NCBI GenBank assembly: GCA_964017065.1
Contig: OZ024783.1
Location: 3,996,816-4,060,815 of the forward strand
Length of the DNA stretch: 64,000 bases
Direction: 5' to 3'
Source of the DNA: Haliclona indistincta
Lineage: Eukaryota; Porifera; Demospongiae; Haplosclerida; Chalinidae
Of this stretch, positions 24,401-38,792 are shown piece by piece. Made by a program: the position numbers and the translations under genes. Positions within the stretch are counted from its first letter, which is position 1. Every line of letters starts with the position of its first letter. The notes beneath the pieces are model-generated. The model did not search any database and was not told where the DNA came from. It saw nothing but the letters and a program-made list of their open reading frames with translations.

Positions 24401-27400
24401 TAATCAGTTGTACTTTGCTACTCATGCATTCTGGTATTTTATGCTGCTAAGACAAGTTGAGTTCGGTTAATACTACATTACTCTAACGGCGACTCGCTAC
24501 ATGGTGTCAGAAGTGCGTACTAGAAAATGGCTAAACTAGACACACCACCGAACTTCGACTTCAGAAACCCAGACGATTGGCCACGATGGAAGCGTCGATT
24601 CGAGCAGTACAGGTCCGCATCAGGCCTTACAGCAAAAGACGAGTCCTGCCAAATCTCCACTCTCCTCTACTGCATGGGAGAAGATGCAGACGATGTTCTA
24701 ACCACCACAAGGATCGCAGCCGGAGATCGCGCTAACTACAGCAAGGTCATTGAGAAGCTAGACGGCTACTACAAAGTACGAACTAACGTGATCTACGAAA
24801 GAGCCAGATTCAACCGTCGCAACCAACAGCAAGGCGAAACAATCGACCAGTACATCACCGTCTTACACAGACTAGTTGATACATGCGGCTATCCAGATGA
24901 CCTGAAGTCAGAGATGATTCGAGACCGTCTCGTCATTGGAATTCTCGACACAGCTATGTCGGAGAGACTACAACTCGATAGTGCACTGGACCTCGAAAAG
25001 GCCATGAAACAGATCAGACAAAGAGAGGCCGTCAAGGAACACCAGACCCACTTACGAGGCGATGGCAGCAAAAGCAACCCCATCGTTGTCGATGAGTTAC
25101 GAAGAAGCCAGAGACGAGCAGCTCGGAAGCCACATCAGCAAGGTCGTAGCTCAAACAAACCAGGAGGAGCAAAGCTGGGTGCTAATGAGCGCCTATGCAA
25201 ACGCTGTGGTGGGAAAGACCATCCCAAAGGAGGAAATTGTCCAGCCAAAGAAGCAACTTGCCACCGATGCAACCGCAAAGGACATTACAGTGCCCAATGT
25301 TTTTCCAAGACTGCAGCATCAGTATCTACTGAGGATCAAGAAGATTCCAAAGTGGACACACTCTTCCTAGATGCAGTAAACTCCAAGAGTGACAGTGCAG
25401 AGTGGTGGACTACTGTTTGTTTAGAAGGTCAAGAAATACCCTTCAAGATGGACACAGGTGCAGAAGTCTCTGTGATTACTGAAGAAGTATACAAGAGTCT
25501 GGGCAGGAAAGCTCCACTACTCAGTAAAACCTCCAAAAGACTACAAGGTCCAACAGGATTCTCTCTAGAGACTCTAGGAGAATTTAAGGGCACAATGGAG
25601 AAAGCAGCAAAGAAATGCCAACTCCCGATCTTTGTAGTTCGAGGACTACGTACTAATCTCCTCGGACTACCAGCTATCTCAGCTCTTCAACTAGTTGCTC
25701 GACTAGACGCAGTAAACGCAACTACAGAATGGGATCCCAAGACAAATTACCCAAATCTGTTTAAAGGTCTCGGGACGTTAGGAAGAGAATATACCATCAA
25801 AGTCAAAAAAGACGCGACGCCGTATGCTCTCTACACACCTCGTAATGTGCCCATTCCTTTGAGAGCCAAGGTGAAAGAAGAGCTTGACAGAATGGAGAAG
25901 TTGGAGGTAATCTCAAAAGTCACGGAGCCGTCATCATGGTGTGCAGGGATGGTAGTTGTTCCTAAGCCATCAGGAGCGGTTCGAGTGTGTGTAGACCTTA
26001 AGAATCTGAACCAAAGTGTACTCAGAGAACCTCACCCTATCCCTTCTGTTGACGACATGCACACTAGCTCATCTCACAGGAGCCACTGTTTTCAGTAAAG
26101 TGGACGCCAACAGTGGATTTTGGCAAATCCCTCTGTCAGAAGAAACTCGCCACTATACTACTTTCATCACACCGTATGGAAGATACCAGTTCAACAAACT
26201 CCCCTTCGGCATCTCTAGTGCGCCAGAACTATTCCAAAGCAGAATGAACCGTCTACTAGAGGGTCTTGATGGAGTGCTATGCCACATGGATGACGTGTTG
26301 ATCTTCGCAAGTTCAGAATCAGAACACTCTACCCGTCTCAAACTAGTTCTCGAAAGGCTACAGAACGCTGGAGTGACTTTGAACATAGAGAAGTGCACCT
26401 TCTTCACAGACCAAATCAAGTTTCTGGGACACATCATCAGCAAATCTGGAATCCGAGCAGACCCAGCCAAGACTGAACCGATCCTCAAAATGCCACCTCC
26501 AACTAACGTTCCGGAGCTGAGAAGATTCATGGGCATGGTCAACCACCTCGGGAAATTCTCTCCTCAACTTGCCACACTTACACATCCTCTACGGGAACTT
26601 CTCAGCAAGAAGAACTCCTGGACCTGGGGGAAAGAGCAAGACGATGCATTTAACAAGGTAAAAGCAGAACTAGCTAATACACCTACTCTAACACTGTATG
26701 ATCCTACGGCTGAAACCAAGGTCTCAGCTGATGCCTCGTCTTACGGCTTAGGAGCTGTGCTCTTACAAAAGTTTGCTGATGTGTGGAAGCCTGTAGCATA
26801 TGCCTCGCGATCCCTAAGTGAGACCGAGAGGAGATACGCACAAATAGAAAAGGAAGCCCTAGCTGCTACCTGGGCATGCGAAAAATTCCAGAATTTGATC
26901 CTAGGCAAGCTAGTCGAGATCGAATCAGACCACAAGCCTCTTATTCCACTACTAAACTCGAAGCGTTTGGAAGACCTTCCTCCTCGAGTCCTCCGATTTC
27001 GTCTTCGCCTGTCTCGATTCGAGTATTATGTCAAGCATGTCTCAGGGAAATTACTTTATACAGCAGACACGCTGTCTCGAGCACCTTTGCATGTGGTAGA
27101 CCACAACCTGGAGGAGAAAGCTGAACTGTTTGCACTGAGCACAGTCCAAGGACTGCCAGCGTCACCTCGGCGTCTACAAAAATATGAGACAGCTCAAGAA
27201 GAAGACCAAGTATGTTGCCAAATTTCAAACTTCTGCCAGTCAGAGTGGCCGGACAAGGAACAACTCCCTCCAAGTTTACTACCCTACTGGAAAGCAAGGA
27301 GTTCTCTCTCACGCAAAGGCAAGCTACTTCTGTATAACCAAAGGATCCTCGTTCCACAGTCTTTGAGGTCCGAGACCTTACAGAAGATTCACACAGGTCA

Positions 27401-30400
27401 TCAGGGAACTGCCCGCTGTCGCCTACTAACCAAAATCTCGGTATGGTGGCCTGGTATCTCCAGTGAAATAGCCCAGATGGTAGACAACTGCTCTATCTGC
27501 GCTAAGGAAGCATCCCACCGGAGAGAGCCCCTGATATCGACACCAACTCCAGACTATCCATGGCAACTACTAGGTTCAGATCTCTTTGAACTGCAAGGTA
27601 ACCACTATCTCCTTGTAGCTGACAGTGACTACTACTCAAGATATCTTGAAGTCATCAAACTATCCTCCACTACTTCATCTGCTGTTATCCAAGCTATGCA
27701 AGCCATGTTTGCCCGCTTTGGTATACCCGAGTATCTTCGTAGTGACAATGGTCCTCAGTACTCTTCAGAAGAATTCAAGAATTTCACCAACGAGTTTGGA
27801 TTCCTCCACAACACGAGCAGCCCAAGATATCCCCAATCCAATGGATTTGCAGAGCGAATGGTGCAGACTGCCAAAAAACTAATCCGTCGTTCACCGAACC
27901 ACCAGCTCGCTCTTCTCAGTTATCGCTCTACTCCCTTATCCTGGTGCAATCTCTCTCCAGCACAACTTCTCATGGGACGATCTCTACGTTCTACAGTACC
28001 TCAAAGTGACCACCATCTCATTCCTACCTGGGATTATCTCTCCAATTTCCGGAAGACAGAAGCTAAATATCGAAAGGATCAAAAGAGGAACTATAACAAT
28101 CGTTACAAGACAAAAGAACTACCAACACTTCCGAATGATACACAAGTCTGGATTCGCTCAGGGGAACGAACAGAGAAAGGACAAATTGTATCAAAAGAAG
28201 AGACTCCAAGATCTTATGTTGTCCAAACTCACGAGGGATCACAACTTCGTCGTAACCGCAGCCATCTTCAAGAAGTTCCACTAAAGGAGAACACACCAAC
28301 TACTACACCACCTCCTAGCCCTCTCCCAGAGAAACCGCGCATTATCATGACAAGGTCCAAGACTGGAACTGAGATTAAACTCCCTCTTAGATATTCTACT
28401 TAAATACCTGGAAAGGGAGATGTGACATGATTGTGTTGAGTTATTATTATTATTATTGTATTACCGCATGATCACTTAACCAAACAGTATTTAATCAGTT
28501 GTACTTTGCTACTCATGCATTCTGGTATTTTATGCTGCTAAGACAAGTTGAGTTCGGTTAATACTACATTACTCTAACGGCGACTCGCTACAGTACCCTA
28601 TTTAGTGCGTACATATAATGCGCACTATGAATATCATCATGTGGCCTCTGTGAATATTGTTAGCGTGTATGTACTAGTACAGCTGTGGTTGGCTCGCGGT
28701 GTACTGGAGACTTGGTACTGGTGGACTTTTTCTGCGTCAAAGTTTTCGATCAGCTCTATTCAGCGGACCGTGTGACCAGGTTTTCTCGGTTCTACAAAGG
28801 CATGGGCAGGGCCAGTGACTAAAAATATTGTCGAAAAAGAAGTAGTTTGAGATTTATGGCTCGAAGAAGGCGCGGGATCGCCCTTGAGTTTTGACATATC
28901 GTGTCATTTCTCGGCGCTAGCTTATCAGGACATCTGCAGACTAGGAATGGCCCTCCGCTGGATGTAGAACCATCGATTGGCGGTGTTTTTTCGTGTTTCT
29001 CTGGCAAGGCTGGGACAAAAGTTGACGCAGAAATTCGAAAAATTCAACGATGTGCTTTGTGGTCGCTGCTGCCTAGCCACTTTACATCTGAACTTAGCTT
29101 TAAGATTGCTGCAGAAGAACAGTCCTTGGCGCCTCTGTTACTTGTCTTTGCGCCATTGTAGCGCGTTTCGTCTTGATACAGTGTTCGCATAATATTTTGC
29201 TTGTAACTCATGAATAATTAATGAGCAAACGTATACCGCCACCTTAAAGCATGTCCAGTGTGCAGTATGCATGCAATTCCACCGAGGCATCTGCACCTTT
29301 GGTGCTTCATTTTAGTTTAGTACAGCCATGATTGATCTTTAGTATTAGTATTAGTTTAGTATACTAAAACAAAATACCCTCTAGTATAAGGTGTTTTAGT
29401 TTTAGTATTAGTTTACCAAAACAACACTATTTAAAAAACTTGCTAGTGTGAACACGGCTTTACTGAGACTGAATTTATTATTGATATCCAACTACTCCCC
29501 GGTCATTTTACAAATGGCAAACGCGTCACAGCTACATGTATGAATATTAACAAGGTACCTGCCACCTTTATTCATGTGAGCATGCAGCTTTCTTACACCC
29601 ATGGTGTTCGCAATTAATTTTTTCGCTAGTTTATACATGTATTATGTGCATTTAATTTTTGTTGCTAGGATGGACAGACTAATCCCGAAAATTTCAGTAT
29701 TATGTTTTAGTACTATTATGCTAGTATATAATTATTGGTATAATTATGTATTATCTTAATTCGTCTTTATAGGTGTTGTAAAGAGAGGTATTATCCAGCG
29801 TCACATTCAGCAGCAGGGTAGCATACCAGTACGATCACTCAAGGCTTTCATGATCGGACCATCTCGTGTCGGTAAAACCACAACACGACGTCGTCTCACT
29901 CACGAGATCCTTCACATATCACCAGACGAGATTGTTCCCAGTACCGGTATGGACGCTCCAATTACTGTCCAGTTGTATCGTGGCATTGACCGATCATCAG
30001 TGCTCTTGTCTGAGAGAGGGTGGAGGAGCCAGGGACTGGAGGAACAGTGCCGTGCTTTGTGCAGCCGTATTCTATGCTCCCCTGCTGCTGCACTGTCCAG
30101 CAATAGATCCACTACCAGACCATCCACTGCTGCTAGCAGCTCACCTTATCCTACCACCCTCGTGCAGGATTGGGACAATCTTACTCACCGCACACAAGAT
30201 GAGCTAGTGGCCACAGCACTCACTAAGTTAGTCAAAGATGAGGACTGGGAGACCACCCAGGAGTTCCTCAAGAATACAGATATCCTCTCTTTTCTTCACT
30301 TTATCGATATTGGTGGCCAGCCAGAGTTTCATGAGATCCAACCTCTCCTATTACATGGCATGGCACTAAACCTTATCTTCTTCAACGTCACTCACGATCT

Positions 30401-33200
30401 AGACTCCCCCTACACAGTAGTGTACAGAGCTGATGGGTCCAGTTCAATACAGTATGAGTCAGAGTACACTATCAGAGAGATCATCCAGCGTTCTTTGTCC
30501 AGCATCTCCTCACTCCAGACTAGTGTAGACCACATGCCGGCAGCCATTCTCATTGGCACTCACCTCGACCAGACCAGTGAGGCAGCTGTTCTCAATCTAG
30601 ACCGCTTCATTCAGCAATCCTTCCGAGACGACTACTTCATGAGGAGAGATGTTCTATGCTCAGTCAACAAGCCAGGAGAGGAGAAGAGATATATTCATCC
30701 ACTCAACAACGTGAGTACAGATTCCAGCGATATTGAGGGTCTTCGTGAACTGATAACAAGAATAGTCCACGAGCGGTTTACTCCACAGCAGGTTCCAACA
30801 GGTGCAATATTGCTCCAACTGATACTGCGCATGAGATTCGATCCATCTCCAGGATGGTGCTCTCTAGAAGAGTGTGCAGTAATAGCTGAGCATTGTGGCA
30901 TCTCCAGAGCAGACCTGAAAGGTGTCCTCCAGTACCTGCAAGACAAGTTTGGCACTATCCATTACTATGGTCGATTGAAGAAGCTTGGCAAGCGTGTTAT
31001 TGTGAATGTTAACCTGATCACGAAGCCGCCAGCGGAACTGTTTGTATCTGCATTTGGAGCAGTGAGAGGAAAACCAGAGACAGCTAAACACATGCGACTC
31101 ACAGGAGAGGTTTCTCATCGTCTGATGAACAAGGTATGCAGTGAATCTTCTAGTGACAAGGCGGGAATCCCGACTGATGAGATTGTGGAGCTACTAGAGT
31201 CGTGTTGTATCCTCTACAAGAATGCTCGAACTATTATTAATGAAGAGGTGTACTTCCTGCCGTGCCTCCTCTACCCCGACCACAATGTGACGATAGAGTC
31301 CAGCGACCCCAAGCTCCTCTCTGGTCTCCTCTATTCTCCTCTCCTCCTCATACCAGCTACTGGCTTTGTCCCTCTAGGCCAGTTCCAAGCCTCAGTCGTC
31401 AGATTCTCTCGAGATGAGAATTGGTGTTTAGATGAGTCTAATCGATTTAGGAATCGAATTCGCTTTTACTTTCACGACGACAGAGAAGAAGGATTGGTTC
31501 ATGTTGAGATTCGTAGTCTGGTTAGTCACATGGAGGTTCGTATTCTTACTGATGCCGTCATCAACCCACGCTTGATCCTGGAGTGTCGGCGCCAGCTGTG
31601 GACAATGTTCTGTGAAGTTGATTCACTCTATCCTCACACTCGAGATGTGCACTGGGACTTTGGGTTCTACTGTCCTCACGCTGTTCAGTCAGGTAGACGC
31701 CCTCATCCTGCACGCTGCCACTCAAAGAACAAGCCACAACACGTGATCTGTTCTATACAAGATTGTCGAGGAGGACCAGTTGGTTTAGAGAACAAGCACA
31801 AGTGCTGGTTCACTGTAAGTGTGTAGCGCTGTTTATTATTGTAGCTTACATGGTTTGTGTGTGTACAGGAGGTTACTGAGCTGAAGGATAGTCACACAGC
31901 TACTGATACACAACTACCATCAGCTACTTCAACTGACCTCTCTAGAACACCCAGTGAGTTACACCACTGCAATGATGAGCTTGTTGTCAGTATGCACCCT
32001 ATCTGGTTTCTCAGGCACTCCTCTCTCAGTGAAGCATCTTATTAAAGCATGCAAAAGAGTTAGTGACTGGCACACACTTGGTCTCCAGCTGGATCTCACC
32101 ATGGAGCAACTAGATGACCTGCACATCACCTACCATGGCTACAGAACAGACAGATTCAAGGCAGAGATGTTTAATGTTTGGTTAAAGAGCTCTCCTAACG
32201 CATCTTGGACTGACCTGATCACAGCTCTGAGAGCAATGGGGGAAGAGAGTGCTGCGGCTGCAGCCAGTGATATTGAAGCAGGACGGATACCAGGTAATAA
32301 ATGAATATTGTATCTGTATGTTTTACAAGCCCTTGTTACTGCTCTCATTTCAGTATGGGAACCATTCTCCAATCAAGACACAGTTGGCAATGGTATTGAA
32401 AACACACATGATAGACACTTTCGAGATAACGCAGGTCAGTCGATTGAGAGTTGAATACAATCAACGAATGTTTAGTGAATACTTTAATTTATCAGGTTAT
32501 TATGTATTGCCTTGTATCGTCTATGTCTTTTGTTATAGATATCTCACATCATGCAGTGTTGGTTCCTGTCTCTGACACGGATGGTGTCCTCAAACCTGAT
32601 CACTCCACCGATCCTGACAACATGCCTCCTACTAGTTGCTGGCAGCAGATAAGAGAGAGTCTCGTTCATATTCTTCGCAGCAAATACGTAGCGTGGGCAA
32701 TTGTTTTTGTTGTCCTCTATGTTCTTCTATCAACACGCTGTAAGTATACTACATGTATCTATTGTTAGTACCAAGAGCGTATAAGGGGAAGGAGCGTGTA
32801 ACTAATAGAAATATCGGAGCCTAAAGTCTGCCGCTAGCGCTGACCTATGGTCGCCGCACAAGACGGCGACCATAGGTCTGGCTGAACGCTTGCTTGTTTT
32901 AGCCGGAGACGGGCAGGATGAAGCGTGGATGAATGTATAGGTAGGAGATAGCAAGCCACAACGCGCAAAGAGAGACCCAAGTTCCAAGTAGCAACAGCAC
33001 ATGGCGGTGGACTTTAGACTTCAATATTATACTAGGCGAATACGGTACTTGAACGTTCCTTCCCCTTATACGCTCCTGTTAGTACAGATACTTTAATGTG
33101 TGTGCACTGTATTAATACTACACCATTCACTAATACTTCATTAATAATATTCATTGATATTTACGAGAACTGATATAATAGTGATCTCTATACTATAGGA
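18475..33200 (+). CDS. CARD, Death, Roc-like GTPase, COR-like, Death, tail-anchored protein
   Basis: Exons: 18475-18498, 18559-18850, 18912-18974, 19026-19127, 19183-19446, 29773-31814, 31869-31953, 32015-32293, 32354-32434, 32539-32739 and 33199-33200 (TGA completed across the last intron). The start is MAAFVDQQ. Exon 2 is a CARD-like six-helix domain, exon 5 a Death domain (WFPLGIHLGLSHPTL). Exon 6 has P-loop GPSRVGKTT, G3 DIGGQPEF and G4-like GTHLD, then a COR-like region. Exon 8 is a second Death domain (SDWHTLGLQLDL). The end is CWQQI followed by a hydrophobic helix, a tail anchor. The 10.3-kb intron before exon 6 is full of transposons, and joining across it rests on matching phase 1. 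CARD plus Death domains with a GTPase switch suggests a membrane-bound apoptosis or immune signalling platform. Function is inferred. Confidence 0.7.
20344..21002. mobile_element. TTAA-flanked MITE, 659 bp
   Basis: Ends GGTGACGGGTAACAGTT on the left and its inverse on the right, each next to TTAA. An inner perfect inverted pair around TAGACTCTAACCGCGAA lies at about 20887-20942. A TTAA target suggests piggyBac-type mobilisation. Confidence 0.8.
21647..22190. mobile_element. TA-flanked MITE, 544 bp
   Basis: Ends CCGTAAATCGGG and inverse CCCGATTTACGG, with TA at both sides. Several short ATTTTCGTG/CACGAAAAT repeats lie inside. No ORF of note. Confidence 0.8.
22403..23601. mobile_element. TA-flanked fold-back element, 1.2 kb
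   Basis: The two halves are near-perfect inverses over almost the full length, centred near 23000, with ends CAGTGTTCCACACGAAG and its inverse. TA flanks both sides. There is no transposase; ORFs inside are mirror shadows. Confidence 0.85.
23633..29243. mobile_element. TTAA-flanked fold-back element split by a gypsy retrotransposon
   Basis: Ends GGTGGCGGTACACG and the inverse of GGTGGCGGTATACG, each next to TTAA. Left arm 23633-24329 and right arm 28599-29243 are diverged inverses (shared TTTCGAATTTCTGCGTCAAC). The Ty3/gypsy element sits near the loop. Outside the retrotransposon no coding sequence was seen. Confidence 0.8.
24330..28592 (+). mobile_element. Ty3/gypsy LTR retrotransposon, 4.26 kb
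   Basis: Two 172-bp LTRs (24330-24501 and 28421-28592) start TGTGACATG and end GCTACA and appear identical. Flanks share GTACCC (24324-24329 and 28593-28598). The internal part has a primer-binding site, gag-pol in two overlapping frames, and a polypurine tract. The integrase follows RNase H, the Ty3/gypsy order. Identical LTRs suggest a recent insertion. Confidence 0.95.
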
Positions 33201-34993
33201 ACAGCAGATAATGGATCCACGACTCTAGACATTCTAACCTACTCTCACACTATCTTAAAACTCTTAACCTACTCTAACTCAATACTCGTGCACTTTTCAT
33301 TGTTGATATGCAAGTTTTTAAACACTACTGAGCTTGCTTTTAAAGCAAGCTCAGTAATTTGTGAGGCAGTATGCTGCATTATCTTCTTTCAGTCTTATTT
33401 TCTTATCATGATGTGGAGTTAATTGAAGTGCTTTGATGGTCTAGTATTGATCTGTGGTATCAGTGTACTGAAGGTGTGTCTAGTTAATGTGTTTATTACT
33501 AGTTCATTCTAATGTACACTTTAACCACAATAGCTCATACTTTACATGACCAAGGGCTCATCGAACTTATCGATAATCTCACCACCTCTATCTCACCACC
33601 TCTATCTGCTCACCACCTCTATCTCACCACCTCTATCTCTCCGTCCTCTTCTCAATCGATTGCTGTACTACCTAATCTGTCACCCCAACAGGTGAGGACA
33701 CTCACTCACTCTCTCTCACATACACACATACATTCACATATACACTCACCCACTCACTCACTCACTCACTCACTCACTCACTCACTCACTCACTGAATTT
33801 GAACTTTCACCCACTCCGTCACTTTCCTCGACTGCTTCAATTTCTTCTCTCATTCCATCTCTCCCTCTCTCAAGCACTGTCATTCCGTCCTCCTCGTCTC
33901 TCTTTACTGCTACGTCACCTTCGTTCTCTTCCAGCACTGATGTGCCATCTTCTATACTTGCTGTCTCGTCTTCCCTTCCTATCTCATCCAGTTCCTTCTC
34001 CAGCAGCAGTGCTGTTCTGCTCACCACCACTATCTTTCCATCCTCTTCTCAATCGATTGCAGTACGACCATCTGTCACTCCAACAGGTGAAGACACTCCC
34101 ACTCACTCACACGCATATACACTCACTCACTCACTCCCTCACTCATTTATTCTTTCACTCACTCACTCGCTCACTCACTCACTCACTCACTCACACACAT
34201 ACATACACACACATACACACACACACTCACTCACACTCACCCATGCACCCACTCACCCACTCACTCACTCACCCACTCACTCACTCACTCACTCACTCAC
34301 TCACTCACTGCAAGGTCTTGTGATACCATTTGCTTATTCAGTTTTGCAAACGCCCAAGCGATACTGAGCATATGTATTTTCATCTGAGTGTTGGTTGAGT
34401 ATTCACTGTTGCTTGGAGAGACAAGCACTGCTCAGGTTTAGCTCATAATGCAATATACTACTGTTCCCATGAACTGTTTCTTGTGAAATCTAATTGCAGT
34501 CGATCCGCTTCCCAATATTTTACTGATCCTCCCTCATACCATGTGATTAAGAAAAGCAGATTACGTATGTACTCCTACAAGAGTCTAATTGCTCCCGCAT
34601 AGCACATTATGCATAACTGCTGTTGTCATGGTAACAATTCACATCGTCCAATCAGATCCAATGATGGTAAAATTAGTTTTAAAATTGACTGGGCAACCAC
34701 TTTCAATATTTGACCCAACTGAGTCAAATTTTGTTCTCTTTTCATTGTAGGTACTATTCCTGGTCTTGTCCGTAATGTTGTGATCACTGTGGTCAATGTG
34801 AGCTCTTTCAATGTCAGCTGGCTACCTCCACTGGACGGTGGGGGCAATGTGCTGACTTATTCCATTGGAGTGATACCGTACACTAACCAGACCAATCAGA
34901 TCTACCGGAGGGAAGTGGAGGGAACCATCACATCACACAATGTGGTCTCCACACAACTAGGTTAGCATGCAGCTTTACTTTTCACTCACTCAC

Positions 34994-35049
<56 letters not shown>

Positions 35050-35059
35050 TCTATCTCTC

Positions 35060-35112
<53 letters not shown>

Positions 35113-37362
35113 CACTCACTCACTCACTTGCTCACCCACTCACTCTCTCTCATTCATCTATAGCTGAATTCACTCCATACATTATTACCATCTCTGTACA
35201 TTCTAACGCTGGAGAAGGACCTTCTAAATCAAAAACATTCTTCACAAGTGAAGGAGGTAAGACCTGTATAGCAATATTAGCTAAATTGTATAGTTTTTGG
35301 ACCAGCTGACTTGTATGACATAATTATTTTTTCTATCTTTTTTATTTTTTTGTCTATCTTTTTTGTCTTTTTTATGTTTATATCTTTTTTATCTTTTTTA
35401 CTTTTTATCTATCTTCTTTTTTTAGCTCCTCCTCCAGTTCAAAATGTCCAGGTCACTCGCATCAATGGTACAGCAGCCAACGTCACTTGGGACCTGATTT
35501 CTATCACTGAAGCACGAGGCACCCTCACTAACTACACAGTCACCCTCACACCTCAATCAGCATCGTCCAGTAGGCGTCGACAGACCAGTAACAATGGCGG
35601 CAGTATCAGCGTTACTGTATCACCTCAACAGAGCAGCGTAGTTGTTGGTGGACTGGATCCCAGTCTGCAGTACCAGGTATCGGTCTCAGCCAGAACCGCT
35701 GGTGGGGGACAAGGAAATGGCAGTGATCCATTACCAGTACCTTCTCCTCCAACACTTTTACCAACACCGACTAAAGTACCAGGTAAGACTGTGACCACAA
35801 ACTAACACTACCTGTGGCTCTACAATAGCTTACATAAGCTAACCTGTTATCGGACCAGAGGCAACCTGCTGCATGTAATCAAAACTTCATTAGAGCCTAC
35901 TAATAATACTTTGATAAGAATAGCTTACACAAAATTTGACGAATTGTGAGAAAGTTGTGAATGTTGCTATATAATCTAGTTGCCATCAAATAGTCGTCTA
36001 TGAATATGTCTGTCTATCCTCACAATGTCTTTATAATTCTACCTCTCCCTTCCTTCCTTCCTTCCTCCATCCCTCCCTCCCTCTCTTTCTTCCTCCCTCT
36101 GTCTCTCTCTTCCTCCCTCCCTCTCTCTCTCTCTCTCTCCCTCTCTCACTCCCTTCCTCCCTCCCTCTCTCCCTTCCTCCCTCCCTCTCTCCCTCCCTTC
36201 ATTCCTCTCTCCCTTCCTCCCTCCCTCTCTCCCTCCCTTCCTTCCTCTCTCCCTTCCTCCCTCCCTCTCTTTCTTCCTCCCTCCGCCTCTCTCTCTTCCT
36301 CCTTCCCTCCCTCTCTCCCTCCCTTCCTCCCTCTCTCCCTCCCTTCCTCCCTCCCTCTCTCTCTCTGTAGTTGAGCCGTGGTTCTTCTATGCAGTAGTGT
36401 TTGCTCCTATAGTTGCTTTCTTGGTCATCTGTTCTATCATCATTGTTCTTTGTCTGGTGTGTCTAAAATGTGCAAGAATGAGAAAAGCTCAGTAAGTTGA
36501 CCCTTATACCATAACCACTCCCACTCTCACATGATCTCTTCCATCATCATTCTTGAACTAACTTGATGTTCTTAAATTTCATATCCTCAGTCAGTCTTTA
36601 GTCTCAAATTTGTCATTCCTCCCACTCAAATTTTGATTGGGTTTTTTCAATTTTGATTAGAAGTGCCTGATCGCTAAATCTTCACAAAACGCACTGGTAT
36701 AGCCAGTTGACATATTTTCCTTTTTTTCTGGAGGTTGAAAATAGACGTAATAATGCTTAAATTTCTGCACTGAAAGCGGTCTGATAATCGTTANNNNNNN
36801 NNNNNNNNNNNNNNNNNNNNNNNNNNNNNNNNNNNNNNNNNNNNNNNNNNNNNNNNNNNNNNNNNNNNNNNNNNNNNNNNNNNNNNNNNNNNNNNNNNNN
36901 NNNNNNNNNNNNNNNNNNNNNNNNNNNNNNNNNNNNNNNNNNNNNNNNNNNNNNNNNNNNNNNNNNNNNNNNNNNNNNNNNNNNNNNNNNNNNTCTCTCT
37001 CTCTCTCTCTCTCTGTCTCACACATACAACACCTGCACACTGTTTATATTTCTCTCCATGATACTTTTCACTCCATGCAGGTACATACGGTTGTCTCATG
37101 AAGGGCACTATGACAATGGAGTCAGTCGAGGGACTCTACACAAGCGAGTCCATTATGCTAAAGATGGTGATTGGTCAGTGACATAACACATTCACTATGT
37201 AAAAATAATAAAAATTAATATTTATTTAAACTGTTAAATTTTGAATTGCGACGTTGTAGTGTGGTAGAATCTGCCAAATTTTGCTTCTGTTTAGCATTCT
37301 TAAACTCAAAAAAGCAATGTCATTATGATATAGTTCACTTGCTCTTCTTTCTCTCCCTCCCC

Positions 37363-37394
<32 letters not shown>

Positions 37395-38742
37395 TTCCCT
37401 CTCTCCCTCCCTCCCTCCCTCTCTCCCTCCCTCTCTCTCTCTCTCCCTCCCTCTCTCTCTTCCTCTCTCTCTCCCTCTCTCTCTCTCCCTCCCTCCCTCT
37501 CTCTCTCCCTCCCTCCCCCTCTCTCTCTCTCCTCTCTCTCCCTCTCTCCTCCCTCCCTTCCTCCTCCTCTCTCTTTCTCTCCAGGTATATCAGATGATGG
37601 TACTCGTAGAGACCAGATTGCTAAATTCATAGAGACGGCTACTCTACTGCAAGGACTAGAGCATGACAATATTCTACCAGTGCTAGGACTCAGTGTGGTA
37701 GATAACCTACCACCAATCGTGATCTACCCCACACCAGAGTACAGCAACCTGCTCATATTCATGGAAAGAAGCCAACTCCCATCATCTGATTCACCAATAC
37801 CAGTATGTTACAAAATTTGATCGTTCCAATAATTTTTTGAATTTGACCACTTCAAATTTTTGATAGATAACCTCATCAATTTTTATCTCAATTTTGGATT
37901 TGATAGCTTCAAATTTTCACAGTATTTTTATTCGTTTTTGTAGCCGCTGTCTCTTGAGTTGAAGGTGATGTTCTCTTATCAAATTGCATCTGCTATGAAG
38001 TTCCTCGCCGACAATGGAGTAGTACATCCTGACCTAGGACTGAGAAACTGCTGGTGAGTTCAACAATACCAACAAGAAACTGCACTACCTTACTGGAGTG
38101 ATATTGGGTGTAGCTCACGTCTTTTAAATACATGTTTGCTGCAGCGCTCAATATACTTGCATTCAAAGAAACAATCTTTATTAGGCGAATCTTGCGTATA
38201 AGTGCATATTTCTTTGCTGCGGAAATAATTTATACCAAGCACCAAGAGCATTTGAACTGTGATGCTACCTCGGAGTTTGTTCATAATTATTTTTCTCCTT
38301 TTCTCACAGGCTTGACAGCAACTTCACAGTGAAGCTCTCTGACGGTGCTCTCTCTCAGGAGTTCTTTGCTGACTGTTACGCCTTCATCAGAGGTAGCCTC
38401 CGTCCAGTGAAGTGGTCAGCCATAGAGACCCTTCAGGAAGGGCTCTGCACAACACAGAGCAATGTGGTAAGAAAATATTGAAATAACTTTTACGTGCTAT
38501 CGGTGACTGTTTCTTGTGTTTAGTGGTCGTTCGGTGTGACTATGTGGGAAGTGATGAGCACAGGACGACAGCCATACTCTGGTATCCCTAACAGAAGTGT
38601 GCTCTCCCAGCTCATGATGGAAGAGAGACTAGAAACACCTGAAGAATGGCCTGGAAACCTGTGAGACAAACAGACTAGCTGACTCCCTCACTCACTCACT
38701 CACTCACTCACTCACTTACCCACCCATCCATCCATTCATCAC

Positions 38743-38792
<50 letters not shown>

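Larger units (their letters stand above)
19963..29462. mobile_element. Outermost TIR element in the 10.3-kb intron
   Basis: TAAAGCCGTGTTCACACTAG at 19963 and its exact inverse ending at 29462 define the ends. No convincing target duplication was seen. All other elements of this intron lie inside. Sequence remaining after removing them is AT-rich and has no transposase ORF. Confidence 0.55.
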